Assembly: GCA_036785705.1 (NCBI GenBank)
Contig: JAWUZG010000032.1
Coordinates: 17,975,501 to 18,039,500, forward strand
DNA: 64,000 nucleotides
Source of the DNA: Acanthornis magna
Lineage: Eukaryota; Chordata; Aves; Passeriformes; Acanthizidae
Reading direction: 5' to 3'
The notes beneath the pieces are model-generated. The model was not told the DNA's origin. It searched no databases and was given only the letters and a program-made list of their open reading frames with translations. Shown in pieces: positions 49,601 to 61,974 of this stretch. Positions within the stretch are counted from its first letter, which is position 1; each line of letters starts with the position of its first letter. Made by a program: the position numbers and the translations under genes.

Positions 49601-51424
49601 AGATTAATTAAAATTTGCAAGTTTAAAAATGCTGTGAAAATTTGGTGCATGCATCAATGAGGAAACAGATCTTACCTTGATATAAAGTTTATGTAAGTTT
49701 TAATGTTAAACATAGCATCTTGTTAAATTTTCTGTCATTCATATTTCTGAGTTACCTTTTTTCTGAAGAGGGAATGTCATTGAAAATTCTTAAGCAATTC
49801 CTATGGACTGCAATTGAGTTACTGAAGACTGGTATGAAAAGTGCTGAAATTCATTAAAAAAGTGAGATTATTAGCCCCATTAAAACTCTCAGTAACATTT
49901 TCACATCTTTAGTAAAAAGAAACATCAGATGAGTTAGCCTGTAAGGAGGGATACAACTCTGAACAGAGTTATTTTTAAGGATGCAGTTCTGTGATCTTTA
50001 ACATTTCAAATGTGTTTTGTCTCCACCTCAGAAATAAGCACTCTGATCATTTTCCATTTGTCTTTTGTTGTTGTTTGCAAATTTACTTCCATCAAAAGTT
50101 ACAAATTGTTCATGTCTTCTTCTTTTTAACTTCTCCCCTTTTCCTTCACTGGTGTTTCACATACAGCTGTTCAATCCCTCTGAGTCATTTTGAAACCTGT
50201 GAGAGACTGCTGCAAGCAATATCTTCCCTGATCATAACAATTTGATGTAGAGTCATTTCCTGTGCAGATCTAAAGAGGAAAGTAAATTGGAATTTTATTT
50301 CAGCTGGGAAGAAAGCAGCAGTGCCAAATACCTGAAGTCATTGAAGACATGATTTCAAAGATGATCTTAGGATTTAGGACCCAGGACACCTGTTTCATTT
50401 AGGATGTTACTGGTAATTGGCTACCAGATGTGACTGCATCTCTTTCGAGCTGGTAAAAAGGTAGCAGAGCATTAGGAAATGCTAAAGTTGCAGAGTTAGC
50501 TTTGAAATGGTAAAAACGACACTAAAGACTATTTGAAAGAAAATATACGCCCTCAGCTCAGAGATATTTTAATGCAACAATTACTTTTTTTTAACCAGTT
50601 TTGAAAATAGGTTTACACTCTTCATTAATTCATATGTTATTCTCTATTTAATCCCATAGTATAAAGTTTAGCAATTTAAAAATAGTGCCATAAAGGTAAT
50701 CATTTTATCTTTAAATAGGTAGTTCAAATATATTAACCTGTCCCTGTTTTTGATAGTTCATACAGCACCCACCTGCCCCTTAAATTATTGTATCTTTCTG
50801 TTAGGCAACATATTGAGTACATTCAGATCTAATAAACAGAGAAATCTTGTTCTACAGGGCACACAGTAAAAAATGACAGTATAAATGTACAACAAACAGA
50901 ACACTAAACAGTAAAACTGAAGTGTTGTGTGTTGGAAGACATTCAGACATTCAGGATGAATGTCAACTGCCTTATGACATTTGGCATGTTTTTAACATCC
51001 TCTTAAGCACTGGAAAATACAGATAAAAATGTGCTAAGGGTTTTCTGGTAGAGATAGAAAGTTACAGCTCAAGCCCTAACATCAAAACTCAGGAAACCTG
51101 CCCAACTTTGATTTATCTGCTTAGCAATTTGGGAAAAAATGGGGTAAAAGATACCATCTAGAGATCACAACCAAGCATGAGTCAACTGTACTAAACCACT
51201 GCAAAATAAAAAGAAAAGAAAATAAACCCTGACCTTCCAGCTTGGTGGAGATATAACAGTTATATCTGGAAGGAGCATGGAAAAACTTTATTTTTCTACT
51301 TAATACTAGGAAGTCACACCAGGAAACAAAAGGTGCAGCTACTTATGGCCAATAAGTAGGGCAGAAAACTGGACCTAAGAGAAAAATAAATAAAGAAAAT
51401 AAATTGAAAACATGGAGCAGCTTA
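43681..51424. other. Long AT-rich non-coding stretch, no assigned feature
   Basis: About 7.7 kb. The portion at 46100-47650 is extremely AT-rich. Around 47640-48060 composition is more balanced. A small perfect hairpin is present at 44943-44962 (AATATTGC, 4-nt loop, GCAATATT). No frame above 114 codons and no recognised domain or repeat family. Confidence 0.5.
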
Positions 51425-51540
51425 GCAAAGGGAAGTTCAGGGCATTTTTGTGATAGTCTTCAAATACCTCCAGTGAAGATGCAGAAAAGGAGTACACTGT
51501 TCACCGTGTCCAATGTGGATGAAAGCTGAGAGAAGGGTTT
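51425..51540 (+). mobile_element. Older CR1 fragment, left part, interrupted by a younger CR1
   Basis: Sense-strand old CR1: TGATAGTCTTCAAATACCTCC (51451-51471), then AGAAAAGGAGTACACTGTTC and CCGTGTCCAATGTGGATG. These correspond to the region just upstream of the CR1 3' UTR. The match is broken at 51541 by an antisense CR1 tail and seems to resume after it. Confidence 0.6.
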
Positions 51541-51746
51541 GAATCATAGAATCATTTGGGTTGGAAAAGACCTTTAAGATCATTGAGTCTAACTGTTAAG
51601 TTGCCAAGTCCACCACTAAATCATGTCCCTGAGTGCCACATCTACAGTTTTTTTAAATACTTCTAAGGGATGGTGACTCAACCATTTCCCTGGGCAGCCT
51701 GTTCTAATGTCTACTGCCCTTCCAGTGAAGAAATTTTTCTTCTTTT
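51541..51746 (-). mobile_element. Young CR1 LINE 3' fragment, nested
   Basis: Well-preserved reverse-complemented CR1 3' end: GAATCATAGAATCATTTGGG (51541-51560), TTGGAAAAGACCTTTAAGATC, CCACATCTACAG, TTCCCTGGGCAGCCTGTTC and TTCCAGTGAAGAAATTTTTC. It has few changes from the avian consensus, so it is the youngest-looking CR1 here. The flanks GGGTTTGAAT (51535-51544) and GGGTTGGAAC (51747-51756) are a plausible 10-bp target-site duplication with two differences. Confidence 0.93.
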
Positions 51747-51955
51747 GGGTTGGAACACGGAAAATACAGATTCAGTGTTAAGGGGAGAAATGATGCAAGG
51801 TATGTACAGCTTTCCATTAATGAAAGTTGTTAGGAAGACAGTTAAGAAGGGAACTTCCAGGAATGATGTAATTGCATTTAATTCTGATTTGGGTAGGATC
51901 AGATGTCCTCTTGGTCTTGTTGCCAGCTTTAATTTGTATGTTTCTATACCAGTTG
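51747..51955 (+). mobile_element. Older CR1 fragment, right part
   Basis: Probable continuation of the interrupted sense CR1. It shows GATTCAGTGTTAAGGGGAGAAAT, later TCTGATTTGGGTAGGATCAGATGTCC, and an end like TTTGTATGTTTCTA, which resembles the CR1 tail ahead of its octamers. Diverged, so the call rests on order and orientation. Confidence 0.45.
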
Positions 51956-53487
51956 GTCAGGAAGCTTGTGAAAAGTGCCTAAAACTTTTGTGAGCTGCTA
52001 CACTAGTTTGGCCAGTTAAAAAATTTGGAGTTTACCTAAAAAAAAATTTCAAAAGTAATTATAGTTATTATTAAGAGAGAAATTGAGATAGTTATTTTTT
52101 CTCCAAAAATGAGAAATTCAACTAGCCAACCTAGCTATTCTTTTTTAAAATTCAAAATGTTCATATACTCAGACCATGCATTATTCTTGTAAAATAATCT
52201 GACCCTAAATTTTATGCTGATGTATTTTAAATTGTCCATATTATTATTAATATAATTTCAAGATCCACTATGATTTTGTTTTTATTTCTTTTCTCCAGAG
52301 TATCTTTATGCATGTTTCTTTAAACTTTCTTGAAAAGCAGTATTTTCTCAATACTAAGGCATATAAAAGCTTATGCCCAACTATAACTTTTTTTTGACAA
52401 CTGGATATATGCAGTCAGTGAATAAATTTTAATTCTGTTAGCACTTCAAAAACCTTATTGCAATATTTTGTTGCCTACAGATCTGTAAAATACGGCAGTG
52501 TTGGAAAACTCCTATAACTTGGGGTTTGCCCTGTTTCTAATGTGATTTTGCATAATCCTTTTAGTATCAGACTTTAGGAACCCTTTAATACATGGTACCA
52601 AGAGGAGTAAATTTAACTTACAAAATTATTTACTATTCTGCATAAATAGGTGAATTATCTTTTTAAAAATATTAACCACTTTGTGAATAAGCATCCTTCA
52701 CAGGTAGACTAATAAATGTTCTTCCATGTGCTCAGCATCGTAAGAAACACAGCTTGTTTATTTCCTTCTGTTGTGCCTTTTATTTATTAAAATTTCAGGC
52801 ACTAATATGGCTTCTATGGCTTATGTGTTTTTAACTGCTCTGAAGATGGGGAAAGAAAGGCAAAACAGGAAAAAAGACAATTCAGTTTTTCATCAGTGTT
52901 TCTCAATATAAGAAATGTCAAAGGGTTTTATAACAGGATGAATTTCTATTACTTTATTCACTATTTTCACTTCTTTCATTGTTTGTAAATCACATACAAA
53001 CATTGCCATTTTAACAAATTTGTTCATTGGTTGAAAATGTTGAACAAATGCTATATATACTCAAGTCCAAAAGCTGATAATGAGCTGGTATGGATACTGC
53101 TTCAAATAATCAATATGTGCAATTTTGAATAGCAGCTGTTTGATAGGCTATGAAAAGCATGTGACATTCATCTATCCCCTATATGAATTATTCCCTCTTT
53201 TACTTTACAGTTTCCAGTTTTCACCATTACCACTTTCAATCTGTTGCAGTTACTGCAAAATCTGCTGCTTTGGCAGCCACTGCAGTCAGCAAGATCGTTC
53301 AATGTTCAGTGCTCTTAGGAAAAAAATAAGAGGGATTATGTGCACAAATCAAGAACTGTATCTAAAATAGGAAATAACTGTGAATATACATCTGAGTATA
53401 TTACACTGAGTAATTCCGGGAGAGTCACCTGAGTTTAAGCACCAAAATGGAGTTCTTGAGTTGCTTCTCCACACGCAATGGTGTTGA
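51956..53487. other. Non-coding DNA, nothing recognised
   Basis: AT-rich, short frames only. Confidence 0.5.
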
Positions 53488-53610
53488 ATGTCCTTAAGCA
53501 AGTCAGTTCCTCTCTCTGTGCTCTCTCTCTCAGTGGTCCTGACTGCCTTTGTAAACTGTTTTTTATATTTATACTAAATCAAGACTAGATGCTATAATGA
53601 ATACTATGAC
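53488..53610 (+). mobile_element. Ancient MIR/CORE-like retroposon fragment
   Basis: TGTCCTTAAGCAAGTCAGTTCCTCTCTCTGTGC (53490-53522) matches the phrase shared by MIR and other CORE-type amniote SINEs (CCTTGGGCAAGTCACTT...CTCTGTGC). CTGACTGCCTTTGTAAACTG (53539-53558) and AGATGCTATAATGAATACTA follow in the expected order. A CT-rich slippage tract at 53522-53531 replaces part of the consensus. Such elements predate birds. Confidence 0.55.
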
Positions 53611-56600
53611 TATATAAATAAAACTGACTGACCTTGTCACTCATCTGTACATCTCCACATTAGAACTACTAGAATCTGTTCAATTAGTAGAAGATGCGTA
53701 GACAGTATTCCATATTTTGTGTGAAGATCTTAAGTCCTTACAATTCTTAATATCTGATTAGATAGTCAAAATAAATGAAAAAATATCTCAGTCTAGTGAC
53801 TTTCCAAAGGACAGCCCAATAAAATCACTGTTCTTTCTAACAGAACACCATATATTCAAATGAAAAAAAAGAACAAACCAGGATTTTTTGTCTCTTATAA
53901 AATATAGAGAAGCTGCAGTTTATTGGAAGTTACAGCAACAAAGAAGGAAATAGATTTGGGGTTAGCATTAATCACACATTAAAGAAGTTTGAAATTAAAT
54001 ATCTAACAGATCAAGCTTTCATAGCTTTTTAAAAGCCAAAATGTATGTTTGAAGTAACATTCAGACCATTTCCCTCTTTCAGAAGACACAGGTGTATAAG
54101 TTAGGTTGAAAATATTTACAGACCTTTGAACTAGTCTATTTTACCTCATGCCTTTGAAGATTGCAAAAAAACATTTTAAGGAAAAGAAAAACATAATGAT
54201 GCTATCAACAAACTCACAAAGAAAGCACGAGAGATAACAGTATATATTAAGGCAAAGTTGATGGACAGACAATGTAGAAGTCGGGACATAAAGATACATG
54301 AATATTTCAATTTTTTCCCACTACTTTAAAATACTTTTAAATAACAGTGCTCAAGTCTCAGAGACTCATTCTTGCTATTTTCATCTATTTGTACTAATCA
54401 CAGGAGATGAAGGCTGAGCTGACTAGGTTTGAGTACTTTCTGGTTCAGGAGACACGACTACATTTCCAATTGTTTTATCCCAGGTAATGCTTAATATAAT
54501 ATCTTGACCTGGTATTCTCCTCTGGTCCTGTCTGTGGCATACTGCAAAATCCTATTAGTCTGTGCTTTGGAAATCTGCAAAACATATTTTTTCTCTTCCC
54601 TCTGATTATCGTAATATAGGACATACTGAATTGACCTGCGACCCAATCTAACCCGTGGAACTCTTGTCATAATGAATGGCAAGACATACACAAACTTTAG
54701 GTGTTATCCCTTTACTATCTCATTTACTGGCATGGCTTTTAGACTGGGTGAGCCATTCTAAGTGAATACCTCCTATCTGCAATGAATTTCACTGCCACAA
54801 ACTATACTTGGTGAAAAGAAAATATTTTACTTCAATGAGTTTTAGACAATAAGTTTCACTTGAAACCTGTTCTTTGTAAAGTTCACTGACCTCTACTTAT
54901 TGGCTAAGATGCATTTTAAAGTAATAGCCTTTAAAACAATGAAGAGATGTTTTCCTCTTGTCTTGTATCTTAGCCTGGTAAACAGAATATATCAAATATT
55001 TTGGTCACACACACAAAGACACCCCCCTCCGACCTCCTCCCCACAATATGTTTTTGCTCGGTAAAGTCCAAGTCTGGCTACATTTAAAGCTCAGTGGCAA
55101 TGTGAACAATTTGTGTCCTGTTCATCGCTTCCTCACTGATTTGGTAGCCTGGCTTCGGTTTGGTTTTATTTCACAGGTTAAATTCTACAGGATTTATATA
55201 AGGAAGACTACTTAGTTTTAGGAAGGTGCATCCAGTTTTAGAAATTCTGACAGGCAATGCTTTTGCATGGAGGATGGCTTCTCTAGAATTATTTTTCACC
55301 TTTGTATTTTTATGATTTAGTGTTTAAATGGTGACTTTTATTTGCATAGGAAAATCTGGAAATTATTCTTGCTCTTTGTAAATTAAGATCTTTTTTCTTA
55401 TTCATTCACATTCATGCAATAAGGCTCTCCCTGCAGAATTACCTACAAGGAATCTATGCTTCATTTTGTTTTATCATCTACAAATACACTAACTACTCTA
55501 TTAATAGGTATTTATAGGGGAGGGTGGAAGAAATCTTTCCTGAAGCGACTTTATAATGAATACTGATAATAAAAAAGATTTCAATTAAAGATTATGAGAG
55601 AAGAAAAAAAAAAACTCAATAGATACAATGTGCTCTGCATATCCCTTAGAAAACATAGAATGAACCAGTACTGATAAGAGATACTCCTAATTCAGTGGTG
55701 GTCACAGATCCAGCCTGAGCACAAAATGACAACACAAAGCATTCTTCGCTGTGTGTGTCTGTGGGCTTATGTGATCTGGTACAATTTTAAAACATTTTTT
55801 TCATATGATCTCTCTCTTTACAATACAGCAGGTTTTCCTCAGAAAGCTATAAAACACTGAACTAAGCTCAGAATAATGAACCATTTTCCAGCTAGTTGCA
55901 GTTTGTCACACTTACCCATATAATACTTTGTACTTGGACTGTAAAGTAATAAGACATCAACAGAGTCAAAACCTGAAGCAAATTTTAAATTTTAAGCATT
56001 TTATATTTCAGTAGTTCTCTTCTTTTTTTCTTCCTCTTTGTTCTGTGGAAGTTTTGGAAGTGACTGTGCAGGACTTGTACAGACAACTGCTGCAGTACTT
56101 TGCTCGGTGTCCCAGGAAGAATATTACATGACACCGGCACATTAAGTCAGAGAGAGTCACTTAAATTCTTTGCTTCAACTGTACAAGCTGAACATAGAAA
56201 AGAAATATTTTCAGCTTCATTAAAAATAAGGACATTTATAGTAAAATGACTTTTCTTATTATGTAGACTATTTAAAAAAAGAATGGAACTAATAGTATCA
56301 ATTATTTTCTTTGTGAATACTAAAATTTTCAGCAGAATATTGAACATCAGTTGTTGAATTTCTAAAATTTTTAAATCCACTAAGATAACCCACATAGTTC
56401 TTAATGCTTTTCTCCATAGTGCCTTGATGAAGGTTGCCATTTTTGGCAGCCTTAATGCATTTTATTTGTAGGTGTTAGTAATTAAGTAGGCTGTAATCAG
56501 AGTAATGTGCTGTTTCATGAAATAATAAGTCTTCAACTGTAGGTATTCTGGGGCAAGAGATACAGGATAAGAATTAGTAAAAGAGGGTAGCTTTGCATTA

Positions 56601-56782
56601 ATTTTCTTGCATGTCTTTTGCTTTTAAAAACACTTGAAAACAGAAATAAATGCTTATTGAGAAAAGAATGCAGCAGAACAGGACAAGGAATAGAGGTGAG
56701 AAAAGTTTAGATTGGATGCTAAATGCATTTAAATTAAAAAACAGTAACAACATTACTATAACATTGGCATGATGATTCACTC
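53611..56782. other. Non-coding DNA, nothing recognised
   Basis: AT-rich. A C-rich patch lies at 55020-55043. Frames up to 97 codons without recognisable domain. Confidence 0.5.
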
Positions 56783-56829
56783 AAAAAAAAAAAAAAGAAA
56801 AAAAAAAGAAAAAAAAGGAAAAAAAAAAG
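56783..56829. repeat. Interrupted poly-A tract
   Basis: About 47 bp of A with five scattered G. It behaves as a mononucleotide microsatellite. No retroposon body recognised beside it. Confidence 0.93.
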
Positions 56830-58848
56830 AGCCCTTCCTTTCAAGGCTGTCCTTTCAAATTTTATCTAGGTCATTGTGCATCAGGGACCAAGCATTAGCT
56901 CTCGCACAATGCTGGAAAAGACAATGAAGTCAGCCCACAGACAAATTTTGTCCTAACTGTTGCTAACTACTACTGATTAGCTCACTACTCTTCTCAGACT
57001 GATTTAGACATTTAAAACTCCCGAAGTGTATGTATATATTCACAGAGTAAAGCTGTGTCTTACACCAAATGACATCCTTGTGAGAAGATAGACAGGAATA
57101 GAATATTTGTTATTTTTCTCAATAATAGTAATTGTTTCCAGTAGAGCTGTGGTCTGTGGTTCCTGTTAATACTAATATTGAGACTGCTTATTTTCTCACT
57201 TCCACTTTTCTACAATTCAGTCTGTAGCCTGCATTTGGCTCTGTTGCTCAGAAAATTTGTGTTCATATTTCTGATCCCTCATCTACACCCCTCTCTCCTC
57301 CACTGACCCCCATCTTCCTCTGCTGTCTCTTCTTTCCTCAAAGATTCTCCACACCAATGTCTTACTTTCCACTGATGTTTTCCTCTTGAAACAACAGTTA
57401 CGCTTCAAACCTCTGTCCTCATAATGACAAAGTAAACTCACCAGATAACCATAGATTTGCTTTGCTTTTGTTCTATTTTCTGATTGTTACCCTTTTCAAA
57501 ACTCCTGAATTCTTTTTTTTTTTACCACTACAACTTATTCTAAAAGTATGGAGGTTGGGTTTTTATTTTTTTTTAACTAGCTGTAGAGAAATATGAGAAA
57601 TTCATTAAACATTTGAATACTGCTCAATTCACTGTTTTCCCAGAAAAAAAGGGTTTAAAAAATTCTTACATTAATAAAAAAATATTTTTAAAAATGTTGA
57701 GCTTAAATTACTTCTCTACCTGAAAAATCTTTTATTGATGATAAATGTACAAATTAAAGGACTACCTAAGCTCTAAATGTCATTATAAAGGCTTCATAAT
57801 TCTGGTTTAGAATCTTGTTAAGTGACATTGAGCAACAAACTGATTTAAATGTGTGAAGAAGACTGTACATCATAGAGTTGGTATGTAAGAAAAAAACCAG
57901 ACCAAAAGCAAACCTAACTCAGTAGAAACTTCTGTACAGCATAAGGATTTCCAGGGCTTTTATTTTAATTTAATTAACTTCAGCAACAATTAAGTTTTGC
58001 AGGGAAAATGTTCTCCTCTTTGCTTACTTCAGTCTTCTGTCAGCTATACACTTGATTGTAACCACCAGCAGAAAGTGTGCTTGGGAGTGGCAGTGGCCTC
58101 CTTTTAGAGAAATATGAAACAGGCTGGAAAAACACTAATAAAACTTGGGAGGAAAATAGTCTATGATGTCAACACAGCCTTCAAATTCATGAACTGCATT
58201 TATTAAAAAAAAAAAAATATACACTTGTGTCACACTCATGTCATTAACATTTAATGTGCAAAGAGTGGGTGAACATTCTATATTTAATTAAAACACAAAA
58301 TTATGACTTCCATCTGCACATGCAGACCTGAGAAGTGGCTTAAGGTGCACAAAAAATTTACATCTGGTATTCAAATATTAGTGTGGGGGGGACATTTTAA
58401 CCATATCAGGTGTCACATCATTCCTCTAGTGTAGAATAAATATGATACATTATTTATTAATATTTGAAGAAATTTTCAATATTTGAAGTTTCTCAGGCAC
58501 TTGTATAGAGTTTAAATCATGTGGTGAATCATAGCTTCCCAGGGATAAGAGATCTCTTCAGTTATTTACATTTCTTATTTTTATTTTATTTTTTGGTTCC
58601 TTTGGAAACATACAGAGAATATTCTTTCTCTCAGTGCTGCTTTTTCAGTAATTCTTTTGTTCTACATTTGGTGCCAAGGAGCACAGACCATGTTAAATCC
58701 ATACAGCAGCCTGCAATCTACTTAACCATATGCTATTTTTACAGCAGGTCACCTGTGGAAATGCTTTTTGTCAACCAAATCCTCCTCCTCTTGGCTTGTC
58801 ACTCTGCTGGTTCACACTGGGGCTAATCCTGGTGCTGTCACTCTGCAG
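56830..58848. other. Non-coding DNA, nothing recognised
   Basis: Includes a pyrimidine-rich stretch (about 57260-57360) and a 13-nt A run at 58205-58217. No gene or named repeat. Confidence 0.5.
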
Positions 58849-59000
58849 CCACCAAAGCCACCATCTGCTCTTTGCCCTACTCCGGCCTTTGATCAAAGAG
58901 TAAATAAATCCTTCAGGATAGGGAAGGATTTCCTGGGTGCTGGCCATACGGCAACATATTTGGTCATTGCATGGAGCCCTGGGCAACACTGTGATCGCTG
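58849..59000 (+). other. Hypothetical exon bounded by good splice sites
   Basis: A 152-bp segment runs from just after GTCACTCTGCAG (acceptor-like, ending 58848) to ATCGCTG followed by GTAAGT (strong donor, 59001). One frame is open through the whole segment and ends at the TAA inside the donor, but its residues show no recognisable domain. The segment is less AT-rich than its surroundings and holds a perfect TCF/LEF palindrome. It could be a non-coding RNA exon, a decayed LTR or chance. Splice motifs of this quality occur by chance every few kilobases. Confidence 0.2.
58887..58898. promoter_or_regulatory. Palindromic double TCF/LEF site
   Basis: CTTTGATCAAAG is a perfect 12-bp palindrome containing the TCF/LEF core (ATCAAAG) on both strands. 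Occupancy cannot be judged from sequence. Confidence 0.35.
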
Positions 59001-59360
59001 GTAAGTTACATACCTTCCCATTATCTTCTCTTGGAGTTACGAAGATTTCTCAGTGCAGAAATCAATCATTCTCACCTACCTCAGAAGTGGCAAAGGTGCC
59101 CCCACATGGTTTTGAAATAATGTTATCAAGTGGACATCGTGCCTCATAGCAGCAAAGGCTAACTTCCTGTGGGGAAAGGGAAAAGATCATACTGACTTTC
59201 CTGCAGTTCCCCCTGAAATATGTTTGCTGACAAGGAGTTCTGCAGACACTGAAAGATGCTGATTAAGAATTGTTTTCTTGGCTACCTGTGAACAGATGTG
59301 ACACCAAAATGATAAACCTGTGTAGCTGCAAGAGAAAATCCAAAATGCCAAAGGGGATCC

Positions 59361-59363
<3 letters not shown>
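59001..59363. other. Non-coding DNA, nothing recognised
   Basis: Sequence between the hypothetical exon and the poly-T. No homology recognised. Confidence 0.45.

Positions 59364-59410
<47 letters not shown>
59364..59410 (-). repeat. Poly-T homopolymer, 47 nt
   Basis: An uninterrupted run of 47 T, the longest homopolymer in the window. Read on the minus strand it could be the poly-A tail of a retroposed RNA whose body lies to the right (from 59411), but no AATAAA is present within about 40 nt of the tract on that strand. Otherwise it is a mononucleotide microsatellite. The polyphenylalanine and polylysine frames across it are artefacts. Confidence 0.97.
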
Positions 59411-59411
<1 letters not shown>

Positions 59412-60244
59412 ACAGAGGAAGGGACCTGCAACCACTACAAAAATACAGGCCAGTAAAGTTTAGCACATCTTGGTTTTTTCTGGGATGGCAACTGCTGAGC
59501 AAAGATGGGACACAATATAACTCTTATCTCTCTGTGTGCATGGGGAGGAAGCACCGAAAAGCACAATTCTTGCTAAACCCTGCAAAACTGCATCTGACAT
59601 TGCTTGAGATAGGACAGAGGCTAACACAGTCGCTGAGTAAGCATAACTGGTGGGCCTTAAAATATCTGTAGACTATAACCGAATTGCTGAACTAACAAGC
59701 TGCTGAGCCAGCATAATGAATAGAACATAGCAAAAATAATGCAATAACTTTGTGGTTAAGACAGCTGTAAATGAAAGAAAAGAGGAGCTGTCTCTCAGCC
59801 TGTTTCAAAGATCTAGCTCCCCAGTCTCTTGTATTTGGACTGGAATGGATTCAGCAAAATAGAAGGACAATCTGGACAGCTGAGAATGTATGTGGCCAGT
59901 GGGTCACAGCATTATAAGGAGCTAAAAGAAACTCAGAAATTCATCAGTGTGGGTTCAGCAGGAGAGATTCAGCAGGGGCTGAGAAAGGTGAGTATTTTCT
60001 CCAAATTAGTTTGAACTTACTGGCCAGGATACGCTTGGATCTCCCCGTGCTTTGAGTGTGACCCCTAAGTGCCAATGGCATCCATCTAGTAGACCTTTAT
60101 AAGATGTGAGGACTTAGAGATCTGGGCAGGAGTGCCTCGTGACAATAACATTATGCTGCTAATGACTCTATCTTAGGGAATTTATCATAAATATCCACTG
60201 CCTTTTACATAATTTCATTAGTTATCTTTTGGGATTGCTGCAAA
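59411..60244. other. Unassigned, less AT-rich block
   Basis: About 830 bp without recognised homology. A strong donor match (GAGAAAG followed by GTGAGT at 59988) ends a 61-codon open frame (59829-60014, plus). It may belong to the same unidentified unit as 58849-59000. Confidence 0.4.
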
Positions 60245-60347
60245 GATAGATAAATAGATAGAAAGATAGAAAGATAGAAAGATAGAAATATAGAAAGATA
60301 GATAGATAAATAGATAGATAGACATATATACATACATACATACATAG
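60245..60347. repeat. (GATA)n / (GAAA)n microsatellite with CATA tail
   Basis: Imperfect GATA tetramers with interspersed GAAA variants to about 60330, then ATAC/CATA units. GATA arrays are common in vertebrates and tend to be polymorphic. Confidence 0.96.
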
Positions 60348-61974
60348 ATTCATTGCCATGTTTAACTTCTGGTTATCTCTCGTCATTCTGTTGCTATAAT
60401 TGCCTCTAGTCATTGGCTGGGTTTGGTTGTATTGCTGGCTTGTAGTTGTATTTGCTGTGTTTTCACTTAGTGGAATTTTTATAAGCTGCCAGTCAACATA
60501 AGGTATTAAAATCATCACCTTCTGAATATTGTGGATCCCAATGATTGTGCTTCTACCTACTAAATATTTTGTATTAGTTTTCTAATATTTACAGTTATAT
60601 CTTCAGAAAATTTAAAAAAGAGTAGGATACTGATATGTAATTGTTCATATTGCTAACCTGTTGACCTGGTTTCTGATATGTTTAGTCCAGGAGAACTAGA
60701 AAAACTACTAAATTACCATGATAGCTAGCATGTCTGGGAATGCTTTAAAGGGCAATGTGTTGGAAGCTGCTCCAAATAGGCTGGTTGGATGTCATCAACA
60801 TGTTGTAGCTGGAGGGGAGTTTATTTGTATGGACACAAACTGTATTATGTCTCTTGGCTTCAGGAAAAAAGCACAAAGGCTATTTCATCTTATATAACAC
60901 TTACACACAGCCTGATGTGTCTTTCGTGCTCATGTCCATGAAACTTTTGAATAGAGCTCTACAGCTTGTAGTGGGACATCCTCTGTTCTATCTGAACAGT
61001 TTTGCAAAATGAAACTTTCTGAAAAGTTCCATTGAACAAAGTAGGGCATATAGCATTTGAATTTTTGTATAAATATATGTTAAGATCCTACAAAACTTAG
61101 CAGAGTGTGATAGCTACTTATAAGGGTATGGATCATCTTATAAAATAAATTAATTCTAAATCCCATTCAGCATGTACTAAGAGCCATACACAGAATATTT
61201 TGTCTTTTTTCTTTATAATTAAATTATGCAACAATTTAATATGAGATTTTGTATTGTCCTTTACAGAGAACACATGTTCAATTTTTTCACACCCTTTCTC
61301 TTTAGGAGATTTTGTCATTTCTCATTCCCCATTTTAATAAAAAGCAGAAAAAATATGCAAAATGTAACACATTGAGCTCTCCTTTCAAGCACAAACAGAT
61401 TATTTACTCTTGAATTAGTGGAAAAACGCTCTATGTCAGCATTTTAGATTTTGAGTTTATATGAATTTGAGTCATTAAGCTTAAGTCTAGACTCAAAATG
61501 ACTCTTTTTTTCCTGTCATCTGGTTTTAATTGGATCATAATTTTATGTCTTCACAGAATGACTCTCATATGTTACTAGTATTTTAGCAATAATATATATA
61601 GAGACAAAAATACATGATTTTCCTCTCTCACTTCCTCTATCCTTTTCTCAAAGACTTAAAAAACTATTTAGCACTTTAAGGACTATTCCTCTCCTCTTCT
61701 GTTTCTCAGACTAATTTTCAAAATGAGGGGAGGAAGTTCTCCTTATCTCTTTTCAAAGTTAACTGTTGCCTTGTTGGATAAGTCACCAAAATGGGAAACA
61801 TGAAAAAAAACAAAACTGCAAGGTAATTCCCCCAAAGCCTTCGTGGATGCTCACTTCTACCAACAAAGGTTTGGAAATGCATTGAGGGTCAAGTATGTTA
61901 ATCTTTGAAAATCAGTGCCTAAATTCAAATATACCATAGCGAAAATTCAGAAAGCTGCAGTATTTCCCCCTCTC
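60348..61974. other. Non-coding DNA, nothing recognised
   Basis: AT-rich, short frames only. Confidence 0.5.

Noticed and set aside
58768..59004. 78-codon frame as a coding exon
   Set aside because: Begins at TTG and shows no recognisable domain. The splice sites were kept as a low-confidence transcript hint only.
59270..59671. 133-codon frame with a polyphenylalanine core
   Set aside because: Depends entirely on the 47-nt T run.
60222..60518. Tyr/Ile/Leu-rich 98-codon frame
   Set aside because: Generated by the GATA microsatellite.
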